In this document: piece by piece, positions 52,839 through 62,247 of the stretch
Layout of the letters: every line of letters starts with the position of its first letter
How positions within the stretch are numbered: the stretch's first letter is position 1
Source of the DNA: Aminicella lysinilytica
GTDB lineage: Bacteria > Bacillota > Clostridia > Peptostreptococcales > Anaerovoracaceae
DNA length: 64,000 nucleotides
Assembly: GCF_004362975.1 (NCBI RefSeq)
Contig: NZ_SNXO01000001.1
Span: 42,100-106,099 of the forward strand
Direction: 5' to 3'
Notes under the pieces: model-generated
What the model was told of the DNA's origin: nothing
The model's database searches: none
Seen by the model: only the letters and a program-made list of their open reading frames with translations
Program-made: the position numbers and the translations under genes

Positions 52839-53638
52839 TGGCAGATAAGAATTGCGGAGCAGCAACCTCACAGGTTGATCTGACTAAAGTTAAGCCTTAT
52901 GGCGACACTATGAATGATGGCTATATGGAATTGGCTTTCACGCTTCCGGTACCTTACGGTGAAGAAGCAGAAGAAGCAGCTAAACAGTATGTTGGAAAAA
53001 TGGGAATGGAAGAGCCTAACGTAACATATTATCACGAGCTTTGCCCGGGATATACGTTCTTCGTAGTTTACGCTAAGGCACAGCACACCGTTGACTTCAC
53101 TAAGATCAAGGTCAACAAGGTAGATGTTCCTATCTTCGATAGAGAAGAGTGCGGCAAGTGGATCGCAGACAACATCGGCAGAGATGTAGTAGTTGTAGGA
53201 GCTTCCACAGGTTCAGACGCACATACAGTTGGTATTGATGCTATAATCCAGATGAAGGGCTTCCATGGTCACTTCGGACTTGAGAGATTCAAGAACGTAG
53301 TAGCGTACAATATGGGTTCACAGGTGCCTAATGAAGAACTGATAGCAAAGGCTAAGGAAGTAAATGCCGATGCCATTTTGGTTTCACAGACAGTTACTCA
53401 GAAGGATATCCACATCATGAACCTGACAAACATGGTTGAACTGGTTGAGGCTGAAGGCCTGCGTGATAAGATCATTCTTACATGCGGCGGTCCTAGAATC
53501 TCACATGACATGGCTCAGGAGCTGGGTTATGATGCTGGTTTTGGCCCTGGAAAATACGCAGAACACGTTATGTCATTCATAATGGAAGAGATCGTCAAGA
53601 GAGGCTGGCAGAAAAAGCCTAAGATAGAAGACAGATAA
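52838..53638 (+). CDS. kamE: Beta-lysine 5,6-aminomutase, beta subunit
   Basis: 266 residues from ATG 52838. The cobalamin-binding DxHxxG is seen in TGSDAHTVGIDAI, and a lysine 11 residues after that histidine (IIQMKG) matches the lysine that holds PLP in the known enzyme. YNMGSQVPNEEL and TCGGPRISHDMAQELGYDAGFG complete the B12 Rossmann domain. It partners KamD. Last gene of the kdd-kam operon; no clear terminator follows. Confidence 0.97.
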   Translation: MADKNCGAATSQVDLTKVKPYGDTMNDGYMELAFTLPVPYGEEAEEAAKQYVGKMGMEEPNVTYYHELCPGYTFFVVYAKAQHTVDFTKIKVNKVDVPIFDREECGKWIADNIGRDVVVVGASTGSDAHTVGIDAIIQMKGFHGHFGLERFKNVVAYNMGSQVPNEELIAKAKEVNADAILVSQTVTQKDIHIMNLTNMVELVEAEGLRDKIILTCGGPRISHDMAQELGYDAGFGPGKYAEHVMSFIMEEIVKRGWQKKPKIEDR

Positions 53639-53673
53639 AACTGAATAGTTTTGTGTTAATTTCTGAACAATAT

Positions 53674-53713
53674 GTCTTAGACGTTGAAATTTAAGTGTTT
53701 TGACGTCTAAGAC
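53674..53713. promoter_or_regulatory. 11-bp inverted repeat upstream of atoE
   Basis: GTCTTAGACGT (53674-53684) and ACGTCTAAGAC (53703-53713) form a perfect inverted repeat with an 18-bp centre, ending 16 bp before the -35 box. AT-rich stem and no T-run argue against a terminator; an activator or repressor site is likelier, possibly for the Kdd-like regulator. Confidence 0.55.
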
Positions 53714-53729
53714 AATGTTTGACAATTAA

Positions 53730-53758
53730 TTGACAATAACTCCTTACAGGACTATAAT
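53730..53758 (+). promoter_or_regulatory. Consensus promoter of atoE-atoDA
   Basis: TTGACA (53730-53735), 17 bp, TATAAT (53753-53758), a perfect consensus. A second TTGACA lies 11 bp earlier (53719-53724). Confidence 0.85.
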
Positions 53759-53828
53759 GAAGGTGCAATGATATTATTCATATTGTATTTATTATCACCG
53801 TTGTTATTGTTATTTAAGGAGAAAAGAG

Positions 53829-55196
53829 ATGTTTAAGAAACTTACTAATGGATGCGTTCATCTTGTGAATCGTTTCCTGCCAGATCCCTTCATTTTTTGT
53901 ATCGTATTGACAGTAATAGTATTCTTGGGTGCTATGCCTGCTACTAAGCAGGGCCCGATCACTATTATCAATGCGTGGGGTACAGGAGTATGGAATCTAT
54001 TGGCATTTTCAATGCAGATGGCGTTGGTACTGGTACTGGGAAGTGCTCTAGCTAATGCACCGGCAGTCAAGCGGTTGATTTCAAAAATCGCAAGTATTGC
54101 CAAGACGCCTAAACAGAGTATAATAGTAGTAACTTTCTTTTCACTGATAGCTTGCTGGTTGAACTGGGGATTCGGTTTAGTAGTAGGAGCTATCCTTGCG
54201 AAAGAAATTGCAAGGCAGGTCAAGGGTGTTGATTACAGATTACTGATAGCTTCCGCTTATTCGGGATTCGTTATCTGGCACGCAGGCTTTTCCGGTTCTA
54301 TTCCACTGGCATTGGCTACGCCGGACGTTGCAGGAGCAGCGAGCACACTGGCTACAGCTACAGGCGGAGCAGTAACAAGCGTAATAGCAACTTCACAGAC
54401 GATATTCTCACCATGGAATCTGCTGATGGTTCTGGTAATTATAATATGTCTTCCATTTATCAATGCGAAGATGCATCCATCACCGGAAGAGACCATAGTA
54501 GTAGATCCTAAACTTCTTATGGAAGAAGAGATAGCTTACTCCAAGCCGGTTACTCCGGCAGAGAAACTGGAGAACAGCGTCGTATGCTCGGGAATAATTT
54601 CTGTTGCAGGATTGATATTCTTGGTATATTATTTCGCTACAGCAGGATTTAACCTTACACTTAATATAGTAAACTTCATATTCCTTGTTTTAGGAATAAT
54701 ATTCCATAAGACTCCTATCGGCTACGTCAGAGCCGTTACTGAGTCTACCAAAGGCGCTGCGGGCATCATCCTTCAGTTCCCGTTCTATGCGGGCATTATG
54801 GGTATGATGGTGTTCACCCCAGAGGGCGGCACATCCCTGGCAGGCTGCATTAGTAATTTCTTTGTATCTATTTCAAATGAGATTACCTTCCCGTTGTTTA
54901 CATTCCTGTCAGCAGGTATCGTAAACATATTCGTACCGTCAGGCGGCGGACAGTGGGCAGTGCAGGGACCTATAATGATGCCTGCCGGATTGAAACTTGG
55001 CGTAGATCCGTCAGTTACAGGTATGGCTATTGCCTGGGGAGATGCTTGGACCAACATGATCCAGCCATTCTGGGCATTACCTGCTCTTGGTATCGCGGGA
55101 CTATCCGCAAGGGATATCATGGGATACTGCTTGATAACACTGATATTTGTCGGAATCGTCGTTTGCGGTGGTTTCGTCATAGTAGGACTATTGTAG
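53829..55196 (+). CDS. atoE: Short-chain fatty acid transporter, AtoE family
   Basis: 455 residues with about twelve membrane segments. Family runs: FLPDPFIFCIVLTVIVFLGA at the start, CWLNWGFGLVVGAILAKEIAR near 115, SAYSGFVIWHAGFSGSIPL near 145 and VPSGGGQWAVQGPIMMPA near 365. It moves short-chain acids such as acetoacetate or butyrate. TAAGGAG precedes the ATG. Together with atoDA it handles the C4 products of lysine fermentation; whether it works as exporter or importer is not shown by sequence. Confidence 0.9.
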   Translation: MFKKLTNGCVHLVNRFLPDPFIFCIVLTVIVFLGAMPATKQGPITIINAWGTGVWNLLAFSMQMALVLVLGSALANAPAVKRLISKIASIAKTPKQSIIVVTFFSLIACWLNWGFGLVVGAILAKEIARQVKGVDYRLLIASAYSGFVIWHAGFSGSIPLALATPDVAGAASTLATATGGAVTSVIATSQTIFSPWNLLMVLVIIICLPFINAKMHPSPEETIVVDPKLLMEEEIAYSKPVTPAEKLENSVVCSGIISVAGLIFLVYYFATAGFNLTLNIVNFIFLVLGIIFHKTPIGYVRAVTESTKGAAGIILQFPFYAGIMGMMVFTPEGGTSLAGCISNFFVSISNEITFPLFTFLSAGIVNIFVPSGGGQWAVQGPIMMPAGLKLGVDPSVTGMAIAWGDAWTNMIQPFWALPALGIAGLSARDIMGYCLITLIFVGIVVCGGFVIVGLL

Positions 55197-55270
55197 GTAG
55201 TCAGATCAACATGTCGGGCTAGCTATTGATATAGTTAATTAAATTTTTAATAGAAAGGTGATTAGTAAAA

Positions 55271-55993
55271 ATGATTAACAAAGTTATAACTGCTGATGAA
55301 GCGGTTGCAGGCGTTAAAGACGGAATGACTATAATGGTCGGCGGCTTCCTGGGAACAGGTTCACCGGAGATCCTTATGGACGCTCTTGTCAGAAAAGGCG
55401 TAAAGCATTTGACAGTAATAGGTAACGACGGCGGATTAGCCGAAGGACAGCCTGCTAATGGACCGGGAAAAACCCCTAGAGGAATCGGTAAACTTCTGGA
55501 ACACCACATGGTAGACCATATTATCGCTTCACATCTTGGAGTAAATCCTAGACTTAACGAGCAGTTTGCAGATGGCACCCTGACATATACTCTGGTTCCA
55601 CAGGGAACATTGGCTGAGAAAATCAGAGCAGCTAACTACGGGTTAGGCGGAGTTCTTACACCGACTGGTCTTGGTACTCCTATGGAGACTGAGAAAGATG
55701 AACTTGGCAGAGAGAAGAAGACAGTTGTAATCGACGGAAAGAAATTCCTGTTTGAGAGACCTCTCCATGCAGATTATGCTTTCTGCAGAGCATCCCTTTG
55801 CGACAGATTTGGCAATTTCATGAGTGCTAAGGCTACTAAGAACTATAACTACGTAATGGCAGGAGCTGCAGATCACGTAGTAGTAGCAACAGAAAAGCTG
55901 GTTGAAATTGGATCAGTTGACCCTGATATCTTTGCAGTTTCAGGAGTTATGGTCAATGATGTAGTGGAAGGAGAACCAAAATGGCAGATATAA
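55271..55993 (+). CDS. atoD: Acetate/butyrate-acetoacetate CoA-transferase, alpha subunit
   Basis: 240 residues. GGFLGTGSPEILMDALV near residue 24 and VIGNDGGLAEGQP are the CoA-transferase I alpha signatures. With AtoA it passes CoA between acyl donors and acetoacetate or acetate; in lysine fermentation it activates acetoacetate. It overlaps atoA by 13 bp and follows atoE by 74 bp. About 20 residues longer than the E. coli subunit. Confidence 0.93.
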   Translation: MINKVITADEAVAGVKDGMTIMVGGFLGTGSPEILMDALVRKGVKHLTVIGNDGGLAEGQPANGPGKTPRGIGKLLEHHMVDHIIASHLGVNPRLNEQFADGTLTYTLVPQGTLAEKIRAANYGLGGVLTPTGLGTPMETEKDELGREKKTVVIDGKKFLFERPLHADYAFCRASLCDRFGNFMSAKATKNYNYVMAGAADHVVVATEKLVEIGSVDPDIFAVSGVMVNDVVEGEPKWQI

Positions 55994-56634
55994 AAGCAAG
56001 AATTGCTAAGAGAGTAGCAAAAGAGCTGCACGACGGAGATGCAGTAAATCTGGGAATCGGTCTTCCTACTATGGTACCACAGTTTATTCCAGAAGATATA
56101 ATGGTTACGATACATTCAGAGAACGGATTCACAGGCCTAGATTCTATGGCTGAAGATGGAAAACAGGATGTAGATGTTATCGACTCAGGCGGAAGCTATG
56201 TTACAACTCTTCCAAGAGTTAATTTCTTCGACACAGCAACAAGTTTCGGAATCATCAGAGGCGGACATGTGGACGCAACTGTTCTGGGAGCTATGCAGGT
56301 TGCTGAAAACGGAGACCTTGCTAACTGGATCATCCCTGGTAAGAAAGTTGCCGGAATGGGCGGAGCAATGGACCTGGTGGAAGGCGCCAAAGAGTGCATT
56401 ATCGCTATGACACATACTCAGAAGGGTAATCCTAAAATCCTGGAGAAGTGCACACTTCCTCTTACAGCAGAGAAGTGCGTAAACCTCATCATAACTGAGA
56501 TGGGCGTTATGGAAGTAAGACCAGAGGGTCTGGTTGTAACAGAATTACATCCGGATTTCACTAAGGAAGAAATGCAGGCAGCAACAGGCTGCAAGTTGAT
56601 CTTCTCACCTGATCTGAAACCTATGGAAGACTAA
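55981..56634 (+). CDS. atoA: Acetate/butyrate-acetoacetate CoA-transferase, beta subunit
   Basis: 217 residues. IAKRVAKELHDGDAVNLGIGLPT at the N-terminus and SENGFTGLD near residue 42, with the catalytic glutamate, are diagnostic. GGHVDATVLGAMQV near 95 follows. Forms the active heterodimer with AtoD. Ends 19 bp before a strong terminator. Confidence 0.95.
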   Translation: MADIKARIAKRVAKELHDGDAVNLGIGLPTMVPQFIPEDIMVTIHSENGFTGLDSMAEDGKQDVDVIDSGGSYVTTLPRVNFFDTATSFGIIRGGHVDATVLGAMQVAENGDLANWIIPGKKVAGMGGAMDLVEGAKECIIAMTHTQKGNPKILEKCTLPLTAEKCVNLIITEMGVMEVRPEGLVVTELHPDFTKEEMQAATGCKLIFSPDLKPMED

Positions 56635-56652
56635 TCGCAAATTGACGATATT

Positions 56653-56684
56653 AAAGGGAACTGCATTGCAGTTCCCTTTTTTTT
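56653..56684. terminator. Terminator between atoA and alaX (convergent)
   Basis: AAAGGGAACTGC pairs with GCAGTTCCCTTT around ATT, followed by a run of T to 56684. Confidence 0.9.
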
Positions 56685-56693
56685 AGATACTCA

Positions 56694-57935
56694 TTATTTG
56701 CATATATGCGGATCTATAGCAGCGATAAAGGCTTTGTATCCAGCTTTATCCGGGAAGACCGCCCGGGCCATATTAGCCTTGCCGCCTCCGCGGCCGCCGA
56801 AATCGGATGCATATTCTTTGACAAACTTTCCGCAGGCCGGTTCGCCGCCGGAAAACAGGAATACTGTATTGGTATCAGTAGCTATCAGAGCAACGAGCCC
56901 TTTTATGGAGGGCTCTATGATTTTGCCGATATCAAGGATGTCGTCTGCAGTAAACAGATCCTCCTCATATACAAGCATGCATTCGGATACTGATGACAGG
57001 TCACTGAGTATCTGTGAACTTTTCTGCGATACCAAGACCTGTGTCAGTCTGTGTAGCCTGTCACGGCTTTCCTGGTTTCTCCTGACCTGCTTATCGTATT
57101 TAGACAATATGTCCTCATAACCGGCTGACAGGCGGTTCCCCAGGTCGTATAGAACATCGAACTGATCGCGGTATTTGGCATAGGCTCTGCCGCCAGCCTC
57201 GAAAAACACCCTGGACATGCCCTTGTTAGGCTCTATTTTGTAAATCTTGATCAGGCCAACCTGTCCGGCGGTGGAAGGGTGGGTGCCGCAGCAGGCGACA
57301 CAATCCATAGGATGCTCTTTGTCACCAATGGTTACTACTGAGATATCCTCATCAAAGGCCAGGGCTTTGCGCAGAGGCATTTTTACGGCTTCTGAGCGGG
57401 TTTTAAAGTAATCGACGGTCACGGGAACGTCTGACTGAATAACGGCGTTAGCATCGGCTTCTGCCGCTTCAGCCATTTCCCAGGTCACCTGCTGATAAGG
57501 ATCCCCATGGGGGAAAGCGATATCTATGGTTATGAAGTCCTTTCCCATGTGAAAACCTTTGTTCATGCCGCCGTAGAGACGGTAGAAGGCCCCGGACAAT
57601 ATGTGCTCGCCGCAGTGGCGCTGCATATTATCAAATCTGTTGGGCCAGTCGATTTCCATAGTGACCTTATCTCCCGGCTGGAAATCACCCCGGACATTTT
57701 CAAGGGTATGATAGATGACGCCATCCCGAATATTCACATCAGATATTTGGGCAGAAGAGCCCCTCTCAGGTGATGTTATTGTACCGGTATCACAGTTCTG
57801 TCCACCCCCGGTTGGGAAGAAGATTGTTGACTCAAAAATAACCAAAAAATTACCATTCGTTTCTTCTACAGAAGTGATAATGGAGTCCCATTTGGTTAAA
57901 TATTCACTCTTTTCAAAGGCTTTTCTTGTATACAT
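56694..57935 (-). CDS. Alanyl-tRNA editing protein (AlaX, long form)
   Basis: 413 residues from ATG 57935 after TGGAGGTC. The editing-domain zinc motifs HCGEHILSG near residue 103 and CCGTHPSTAGQVG near residue 200 match free-standing AlaX. A coiled-coil (280-320) leads to a C-terminal DHHA1 domain with GGRGGGKANMARA near residue 390. It removes wrongly attached serine or glycine from tRNA-Ala. No synthetase core is present, so this is not a truncated AlaRS. Confidence 0.9.
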   Translation of the reverse strand: MYTRKAFEKSEYLTKWDSIITSVEETNGNFLVIFESTIFFPTGGGQNCDTGTITSPERGSSAQISDVNIRDGVIYHTLENVRGDFQPGDKVTMEIDWPNRFDNMQRHCGEHILSGAFYRLYGGMNKGFHMGKDFITIDIAFPHGDPYQQVTWEMAEAAEADANAVIQSDVPVTVDYFKTRSEAVKMPLRKALAFDEDISVVTIGDKEHPMDCVACCGTHPSTAGQVGLIKIYKIEPNKGMSRVFFEAGGRAYAKYRDQFDVLYDLGNRLSAGYEDILSKYDKQVRRNQESRDRLHRLTQVLVSQKSSQILSDLSSVSECMLVYEEDLFTADDILDIGKIIEPSIKGLVALIATDTNTVFLFSGGEPACGKFVKEYASDFGGRGGGKANMARAVFPDKAGYKAFIAAIDPHICK

Positions 57936-58060
57936 AAGACCTCCAGGTAACTTTACCAAGTTTATAATAACGGCGAACAAAAAAATGTGGAAAACTACAT
58001 CTTGACAAACCCGTTTGAACCTGTACAACGTTGGAACTTATGGGTTTATACGGATTCGAG

Positions 58061-58097
58061 TTATCAACAGGTATCTGTTGATAAAATTGTATACAAT
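58061..58097. promoter_or_regulatory. Two adjacent palindromes upstream of alaX
   Basis: TTATCAACAG (58061-58070) and CTGTTGATAA (58075-58084) form a perfect inverted repeat with a 4-bp centre. It abuts ATTGTATACAAT (58086-58097), the same 12 bp as upstream of feoA. They look like operators in the 281-bp region between alaX and the next minus-strand gene. The TTATCAACA halves resemble DnaA boxes but lack the consensus TTATCCACA. Confidence 0.5.
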
Positions 58098-58216
58098 TTT
58101 TGAAAACCCTGTGGAAAACTCACTTTGCCCTTAAAAACTGGGGATTATCGATTGTTGAAAACCGTTTGCGAATTACGAACAGGGGTTTACATAATTGTTG
58201 CTTTCAAACTTGTACT

Positions 58217-59410
58217 TTAGTCTAATTTTATCGCATCAATAAAGTCCATAAAATCTGAAAAATCACTCTCCAGATACTGTGCGAGGACCGGTTCGTTGAA
58301 CTCATAACTGTTCTTCAGTTTCAGGTCAGCGTACAGAGTTGAAAAAGTCAGATCCATCTCCAGCCGCTGTATATCATCAAGGCTATTGGCCGCTATGATA
58401 AGCTGCCCATCCCCCGTAAGATGGTAGATGCCCATCATATCATCATAGAGTTTGTAGTTCTTCTTATTGACATGCTCATTATTGCTTCTCAACATCATAC
58501 AGGTGGTGCCGCCGTGCTCATTCATTATCATAGCATTCTTGGTGAGCCGGGACGACTGCCTGTTGAGAACCTCCGACGGCCCCGAATAATCGTATATAGT
58601 CACGAACTCTGAGTGCGACAGATTCATGTATGCCTCGGCATCGCTTATTTCCATATTGGAAATAAGCTTAAATCCACACACAAGCATATTCTTGATTTCA
58701 AGCTCAGACACCAGCAACCTGTATCCGGCATCATTGCCGACCAGTGACGCGCAACGGCAGACATCATTATTCTCCGTAGGTGACACGTCATTTTTGTACA
58801 AAATATAGCCTTGCCGACTGCATGGCGCAGGCGTTGGCATATTCGGAGGGCAGAGGATCGACAGGGCCTCGGTATCGCGGGCCACGTAACGCATAATGAA
58901 ATAATTAGCCAGCTCAGTCTTAGAGGAAAAGCGGATGCAGCATTTGGACAGCAATCGCCTGGCAGCAGCGTCAGACAGATGTACATCTATAGACGTCATG
59001 AACATATAGTTTTCTTTGCCATTTGGCAGAGGCAGGCCGTTGACCTCGTTAAAATGCACATATTTCTTCAGGAGGTAGATAGCATCCACCAGATCTATGT
59101 CCACCTTGGATCCGCCAAGACAGCCGATCATGGACGCCTCGGTATCCTCGAGTTTAGTTTTGTCCTTGCCAAAGACCCACTCGAACCTGTCGAAGCCCAG
59201 ATCCTCAGCATCGAAATAAAAGTACTGATGCAAGTCGCGGTCCTGGGCCTTTTCCTTTTTGTTCATACGCCAGTGGACACCCATGCAAAATACCCCCATA
59301 AGCCTGGTATCTGTGATCCATGCCGACCGGAAAGACTGATCCCCGGTGTATGTAACGGGCTTGTCCAGCCCGCCTTCTATTACTTTGAATCTGCGTACAT
59401 CCTGTTCCAA
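58217..59410 (-). CDS. Hypothetical protein, 397 residues
   Basis: I do not recognise a family. The product is soluble with no signal peptide or membrane segment. Notable stretches are SFRSAWITDTRLMGVFCMGVHW near residue 27, FYFDAEDLGFDRFEWVFG near 63 and an acidic end (DFMDFIDAIKLD). The pattern of single domains without catalytic motif gives no function. It may start at the ATG at 59410, with TTTGGAACAGG-like bases weakly matching a ribosome site. It diverges from the SAM riboswitch and metK. Confidence 0.6.
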   Translation of the reverse strand: MEQDVRRFKVIEGGLDKPVTYTGDQSFRSAWITDTRLMGVFCMGVHWRMNKKEKAQDRDLHQYFYFDAEDLGFDRFEWVFGKDKTKLEDTEASMIGCLGGSKVDIDLVDAIYLLKKYVHFNEVNGLPLPNGKENYMFMTSIDVHLSDAAARRLLSKCCIRFSSKTELANYFIMRYVARDTEALSILCPPNMPTPAPCSRQGYILYKNDVSPTENNDVCRCASLVGNDAGYRLLVSELEIKNMLVCGFKLISNMEISDAEAYMNLSHSEFVTIYDYSGPSEVLNRQSSRLTKNAMIMNEHGGTTCMMLRSNNEHVNKKNYKLYDDMMGIYHLTGDGQLIIAANSLDDIQRLEMDLTFSTLYADLKLKNSYEFNEPVLAQYLESDFSDFMDFIDAIKLD

Positions 59411-59477
59411 ATCATTACCTCATTTCTTCCTTTGTTAAAAGTATACCGTCTTTAGACAAAATAGGCAAGATTGTATA

Positions 59478-59505
59478 TTGACAAAGAATCACTAAAGAGT
59501 ATAAT
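59478..59505 (+). promoter_or_regulatory. Promoter of the SAM riboswitch-metK transcript
   Basis: TTGACA (59478-59483), 16 bp, TATAAT (59500-59505), just before the aptamer. Confidence 0.8.
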
Positions 59506-59520
59506 GATGTAGAAATAATC

Positions 59521-59642
59521 CTTATCAAGAGCGGCGGAGGGACTAGGCCCTTTGATGCCCGGCAACCTGGAAGTCAGGCGGCGTATGGCCGATGACAGGC
59601 AAGGTGCCAAATCCTACAGAATCTAGTATTCTGAAAGATGAG
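59521..59642 (+). ncRNA. SAM-I (S-box) riboswitch aptamer
   Basis: The P1 stem is CTTATC (59521-59526) with GATGAG (59637-59642). Inside are the conserved AAGAGCGGCGGAGGGACT, GGCCCTTTGATGCCCGGCAACC and AGGTGCCAAATCCTACAG core pieces of the S-box. When S-adenosylmethionine binds, the downstream terminator forms and metK-lysC expression falls, so the cell regulates SAM synthesis by its own product. Confidence 0.97.
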
Positions 59643-59662
59643 GAATGAGTTTGAAAAACCAT

Positions 59663-59695
59663 GCCTTTTCTTTCTGAGAAGAAAAGGCTATTTTT
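59663..59695 (+). terminator. Riboswitch expression-platform terminator
   Basis: GCCTTTTCTT pairs with AAGAAAAGGC around TCTGAG, followed by TATTTTT. It lies 21 bp past the aptamer, the standard S-box OFF switch. Confidence 0.85.
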
Positions 59696-59737
59696 GTACT
59701 TGTTAGGGATTAATAGTTTGAAGGAGGAGTAAAGAAA

Positions 59738-60919
59738 ATGAAACGATTATTTACATCAGAATCAGTTACTGAGGGACATCCTGATAAAATGTGCGACCAG
59801 ATCTCGGATGCTATCCTGGATGCAATAATGGAACAGGATCCTAACGGAAGAGTTGCCTGTGAAACAACTACGACTACAGGATATGCCATGGTAATGGGAG
59901 AAATCAGTACTAATTGCTATGTTGACATTCCTAAGATTGTCAGAGGAGTCATCAAGGATATCGGTTACACTCGCGGCAAATACGGATTCGACGCAAGCAC
60001 CTGCGCAGTGCTGCAGGCTATCGACGAGCAGTCCGGCGATATTGCCATGGGCGTAAACGACGCATTAGAGCACAAAGAGGGCTCTATGAATGATGAGGTC
60101 GAGGCTATCGGCGCAGGCGACCAGGGTATGATGTTCGGCTATGCGTGCAATGAGACGCCTGAACTTATGCCAATGCCTATTTCACTGGCTCACAAGCTGG
60201 CACTTCAGCTTACCAAGGTAAGGAAAGACGGAACTATCAAATATTTGAGACCTGACGGCAAGACTCAGGTAACAGTTGAATACGACGGAGACAAGGTTAA
60301 GAGAATCGATACAGTTCTCGTATCCACTCAGCACGATCCAAGTGCCAAACAGGAGCAGATCAGAGCTGACATCATCGAACATGTCATCAAGCCTATAATA
60401 CCTGCGGAACTTCTGGACGACGAGACCAAGTACTTCGTAAATCCTACAGGCAGATTCGTTATCGGCGGACCTCACGGAGATTCAGGACTTACAGGAAGAA
60501 AGATCATAGTTGATACTTACGGTGGATACGCTCGTCATGGCGGCGGCGCTTTCTCAGGCAAGGACCCAACTAAGGTTGACCGTTCTGCTGCATACGCTGC
60601 AAGATATGCGGCTAAGAATGTAGTAGCGGCAGGTCTTGCCGACAAATGCGAGATCCAGCTGGCATACGCTATAGGCGTTGCCAAACCTGTATCCGTAATG
60701 GTAGACACAGAGGGAACAGGTAAATTAGACGATGAGAAGATCGCAGAAATCGTAAATAAGCATTTCGACCTTCGCCCTGCAGCAATCATCAAAGAGTTAG
60801 ATCTGAGAAGACCTATCTACAGACAGACAGCTGCTTACGGTCACTTTGGAAGAACAGATATCGACCTGCCATGGGAGCATCTGGATAAAGTTGACGAGCT
60901 GAAGGCCGAGCTGAAATAG
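59738..60919 (+). CDS. metK: S-adenosylmethionine synthetase
   Basis: 393 residues. [24 protein letters not shown] at the N-terminus, [12 protein letters not shown] near residue 127 and [19 protein letters not shown] near residue 268 are the MetK signatures. It joins methionine and ATP to give SAM, used here also by the radical-SAM enzymes KamA and ScfB. AGGAGGAG precedes the start. It lies under the SAM-I riboswitch and is followed 15 bp later by lysC. Confidence 0.97.
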   Translation: MKRLFTSESVTEGHPDKMCDQISDAILDAIMEQDPNGRVACETTTTTGYAMVMGEISTNCYVDIPKIVRGVIKDIGYTRGKYGFDASTCAVLQAIDEQSGDIAMGVNDALEHKEGSMNDEVEAIGAGDQGMMFGYACNETPELMPMPISLAHKLALQLTKVRKDGTIKYLRPDGKTQVTVEYDGDKVKRIDTVLVSTQHDPSAKQEQIRADIIEHVIKPIIPAELLDDETKYFVNPTGRFVIGGPHGDSGLTGRKIIVDTYGGYARHGGGAFSGKDPTKVDRSAAYAARYAAKNVVAAGLADKCEIQLAYAIGVAKPVSVMVDTEGTGKLDDEKIAEIVNKHFDLRPAAIIKELDLRRPIYRQTAAYGHFGRTDIDLPWEHLDKVDELKAELK

Positions 60920-60934
60920 GAGGCTGATAAATAG

Positions 60935-62245
60935 ATGGGAGTAAAAGTAGCTAAATTCGGAGGGTCTTCCGTAGCAGACGGGATCCAGCTGACCAAAACC
61001 AAGGCAATAATCAATGCTGACCCGGACAGGAAATTCGTAGTAGTTTCCGCTCCGGGCAAGCGTTTTGAAAGCGATAACAAAATCACAGATCTGTTGTACC
61101 TGTGCCAGACTCATATGGAACAAAACATCCCTTATGATCAGGTTTTCCAGGTAGTGACGGACAGGTTTGCCGCGGTGAAAATGAATCTTAACATCGACGT
61201 AGATCTGCAGACGCATTTTGACGCCATCCACGAACAGATGAAGCAGGAGACCACCTCTGACTACATTGCCAGCCGTGGCGAGTACCTGTCGGCCGTTCTG
61301 GTGGCAGCCTTCATGGGTTACGACTTCGTCGACACCGCAGGTCTCATTTTGTTCGATAACAAAGGCAGACTTCTGGCGGAGGAGACTAACGAGGCTCTGA
61401 AGACAGAGCTGGCAAAACATGAAAACGCCGTGTTGCCGGGCTTCTACGGAACCTGCAAAGACACAGGCAAGGTCAAGACCTTCTCTCGCGGCGGTTCGGA
61501 CATTACAGGATCGCTGGTGGCTCGCGCTGTCGAGGCCGACGCTTATGAAAACTGGACCGATGTGTCGGGCTTCCTTATGGCGGACCCACGCATAGTCAAG
61601 AATCCGAAACCGATAGACCGCATCTCGTACAAAGAGTTGCGTGAGTTGTCTTACATGGGGGCTTCGGTGCTCCACGAGGACGCCATCTATCCGGTGAGAA
61701 TAGCGAATATTCCTATCAATATCAGGAACACCAATTTCCCTGAGGATAAGGGCACTATCATTACCGCCGAGGATGAAACCAGCGGAAAGGTAGTAACGGG
61801 CATTGCGGGCAATAAGGACTTTACCGTAATCGCCCTGTATAAGAATATGCTCAGCAAGGAGAAGGGCTTCGTACGCCGTATACTTATGATATTGGAGGAC
61901 TTCGATATCAATTTCGAGCATCTTCCAAGCGGTATCGACACGGTTTCCGTAGTTATCTCCAACGACGCCATTGACGGCAGGCTGGATGAGATAGTTGACG
62001 AGTTCAACGCTCAGTTGAAACCGGACAATATAGAGATATTCGAGAATATCGCGCTGATCGCTACTGTTGGATACGGAATGAGTTTCCGCCCGGGCGTTTC
62101 GGCCACACTGTTCTCGGCACTTGCAGAGGCCAAGGTCAATATCAGAATGATCGACCAGGGCTCCAGCGAGATGAACATCATCGTCGGCGTCGAGAATAAG
62201 GATTTCAATAAAGCTATAAAGGCTATATACGAGGCATTTGTATAG
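60935..62245 (+). CDS. lysC: Aspartate kinase
   Basis: 436 residues. The kinase domain begins KVAKFGGSSVADGIQL, with SRGGSDITGSLVARAVEADAYENWTDVSG near residue 190. Two ACT domains follow (about 300-436) for amino-acid feedback. It phosphorylates aspartate, the first step towards methionine, threonine and lysine. Being co-transcribed with metK behind a SAM riboswitch points to a methionine-oriented isoenzyme. Confidence 0.95.
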   Translation: MGVKVAKFGGSSVADGIQLTKTKAIINADPDRKFVVVSAPGKRFESDNKITDLLYLCQTHMEQNIPYDQVFQVVTDRFAAVKMNLNIDVDLQTHFDAIHEQMKQETTSDYIASRGEYLSAVLVAAFMGYDFVDTAGLILFDNKGRLLAEETNEALKTELAKHENAVLPGFYGTCKDTGKVKTFSRGGSDITGSLVARAVEADAYENWTDVSGFLMADPRIVKNPKPIDRISYKELRELSYMGASVLHEDAIYPVRIANIPINIRNTNFPEDKGTIITAEDETSGKVVTGIAGNKDFTVIALYKNMLSKEKGFVRRILMILEDFDINFEHLPSGIDTVSVVISNDAIDGRLDEIVDEFNAQLKPDNIEIFENIALIATVGYGMSFRPGVSATLFSALAEAKVNIRMIDQGSSEMNIIVGVENKDFNKAIKAIYEAFV

Positions 62246-62247
62246 AA

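Noticed and set aside
58061..58160. Replication origin, because of DnaA-box-like TTATCAACA and TGTGGAAAA
   Set aside because: No full TTATCCACA box, and no dnaA or dnaN gene nearby; the paired copies form an operator-like inverted repeat.
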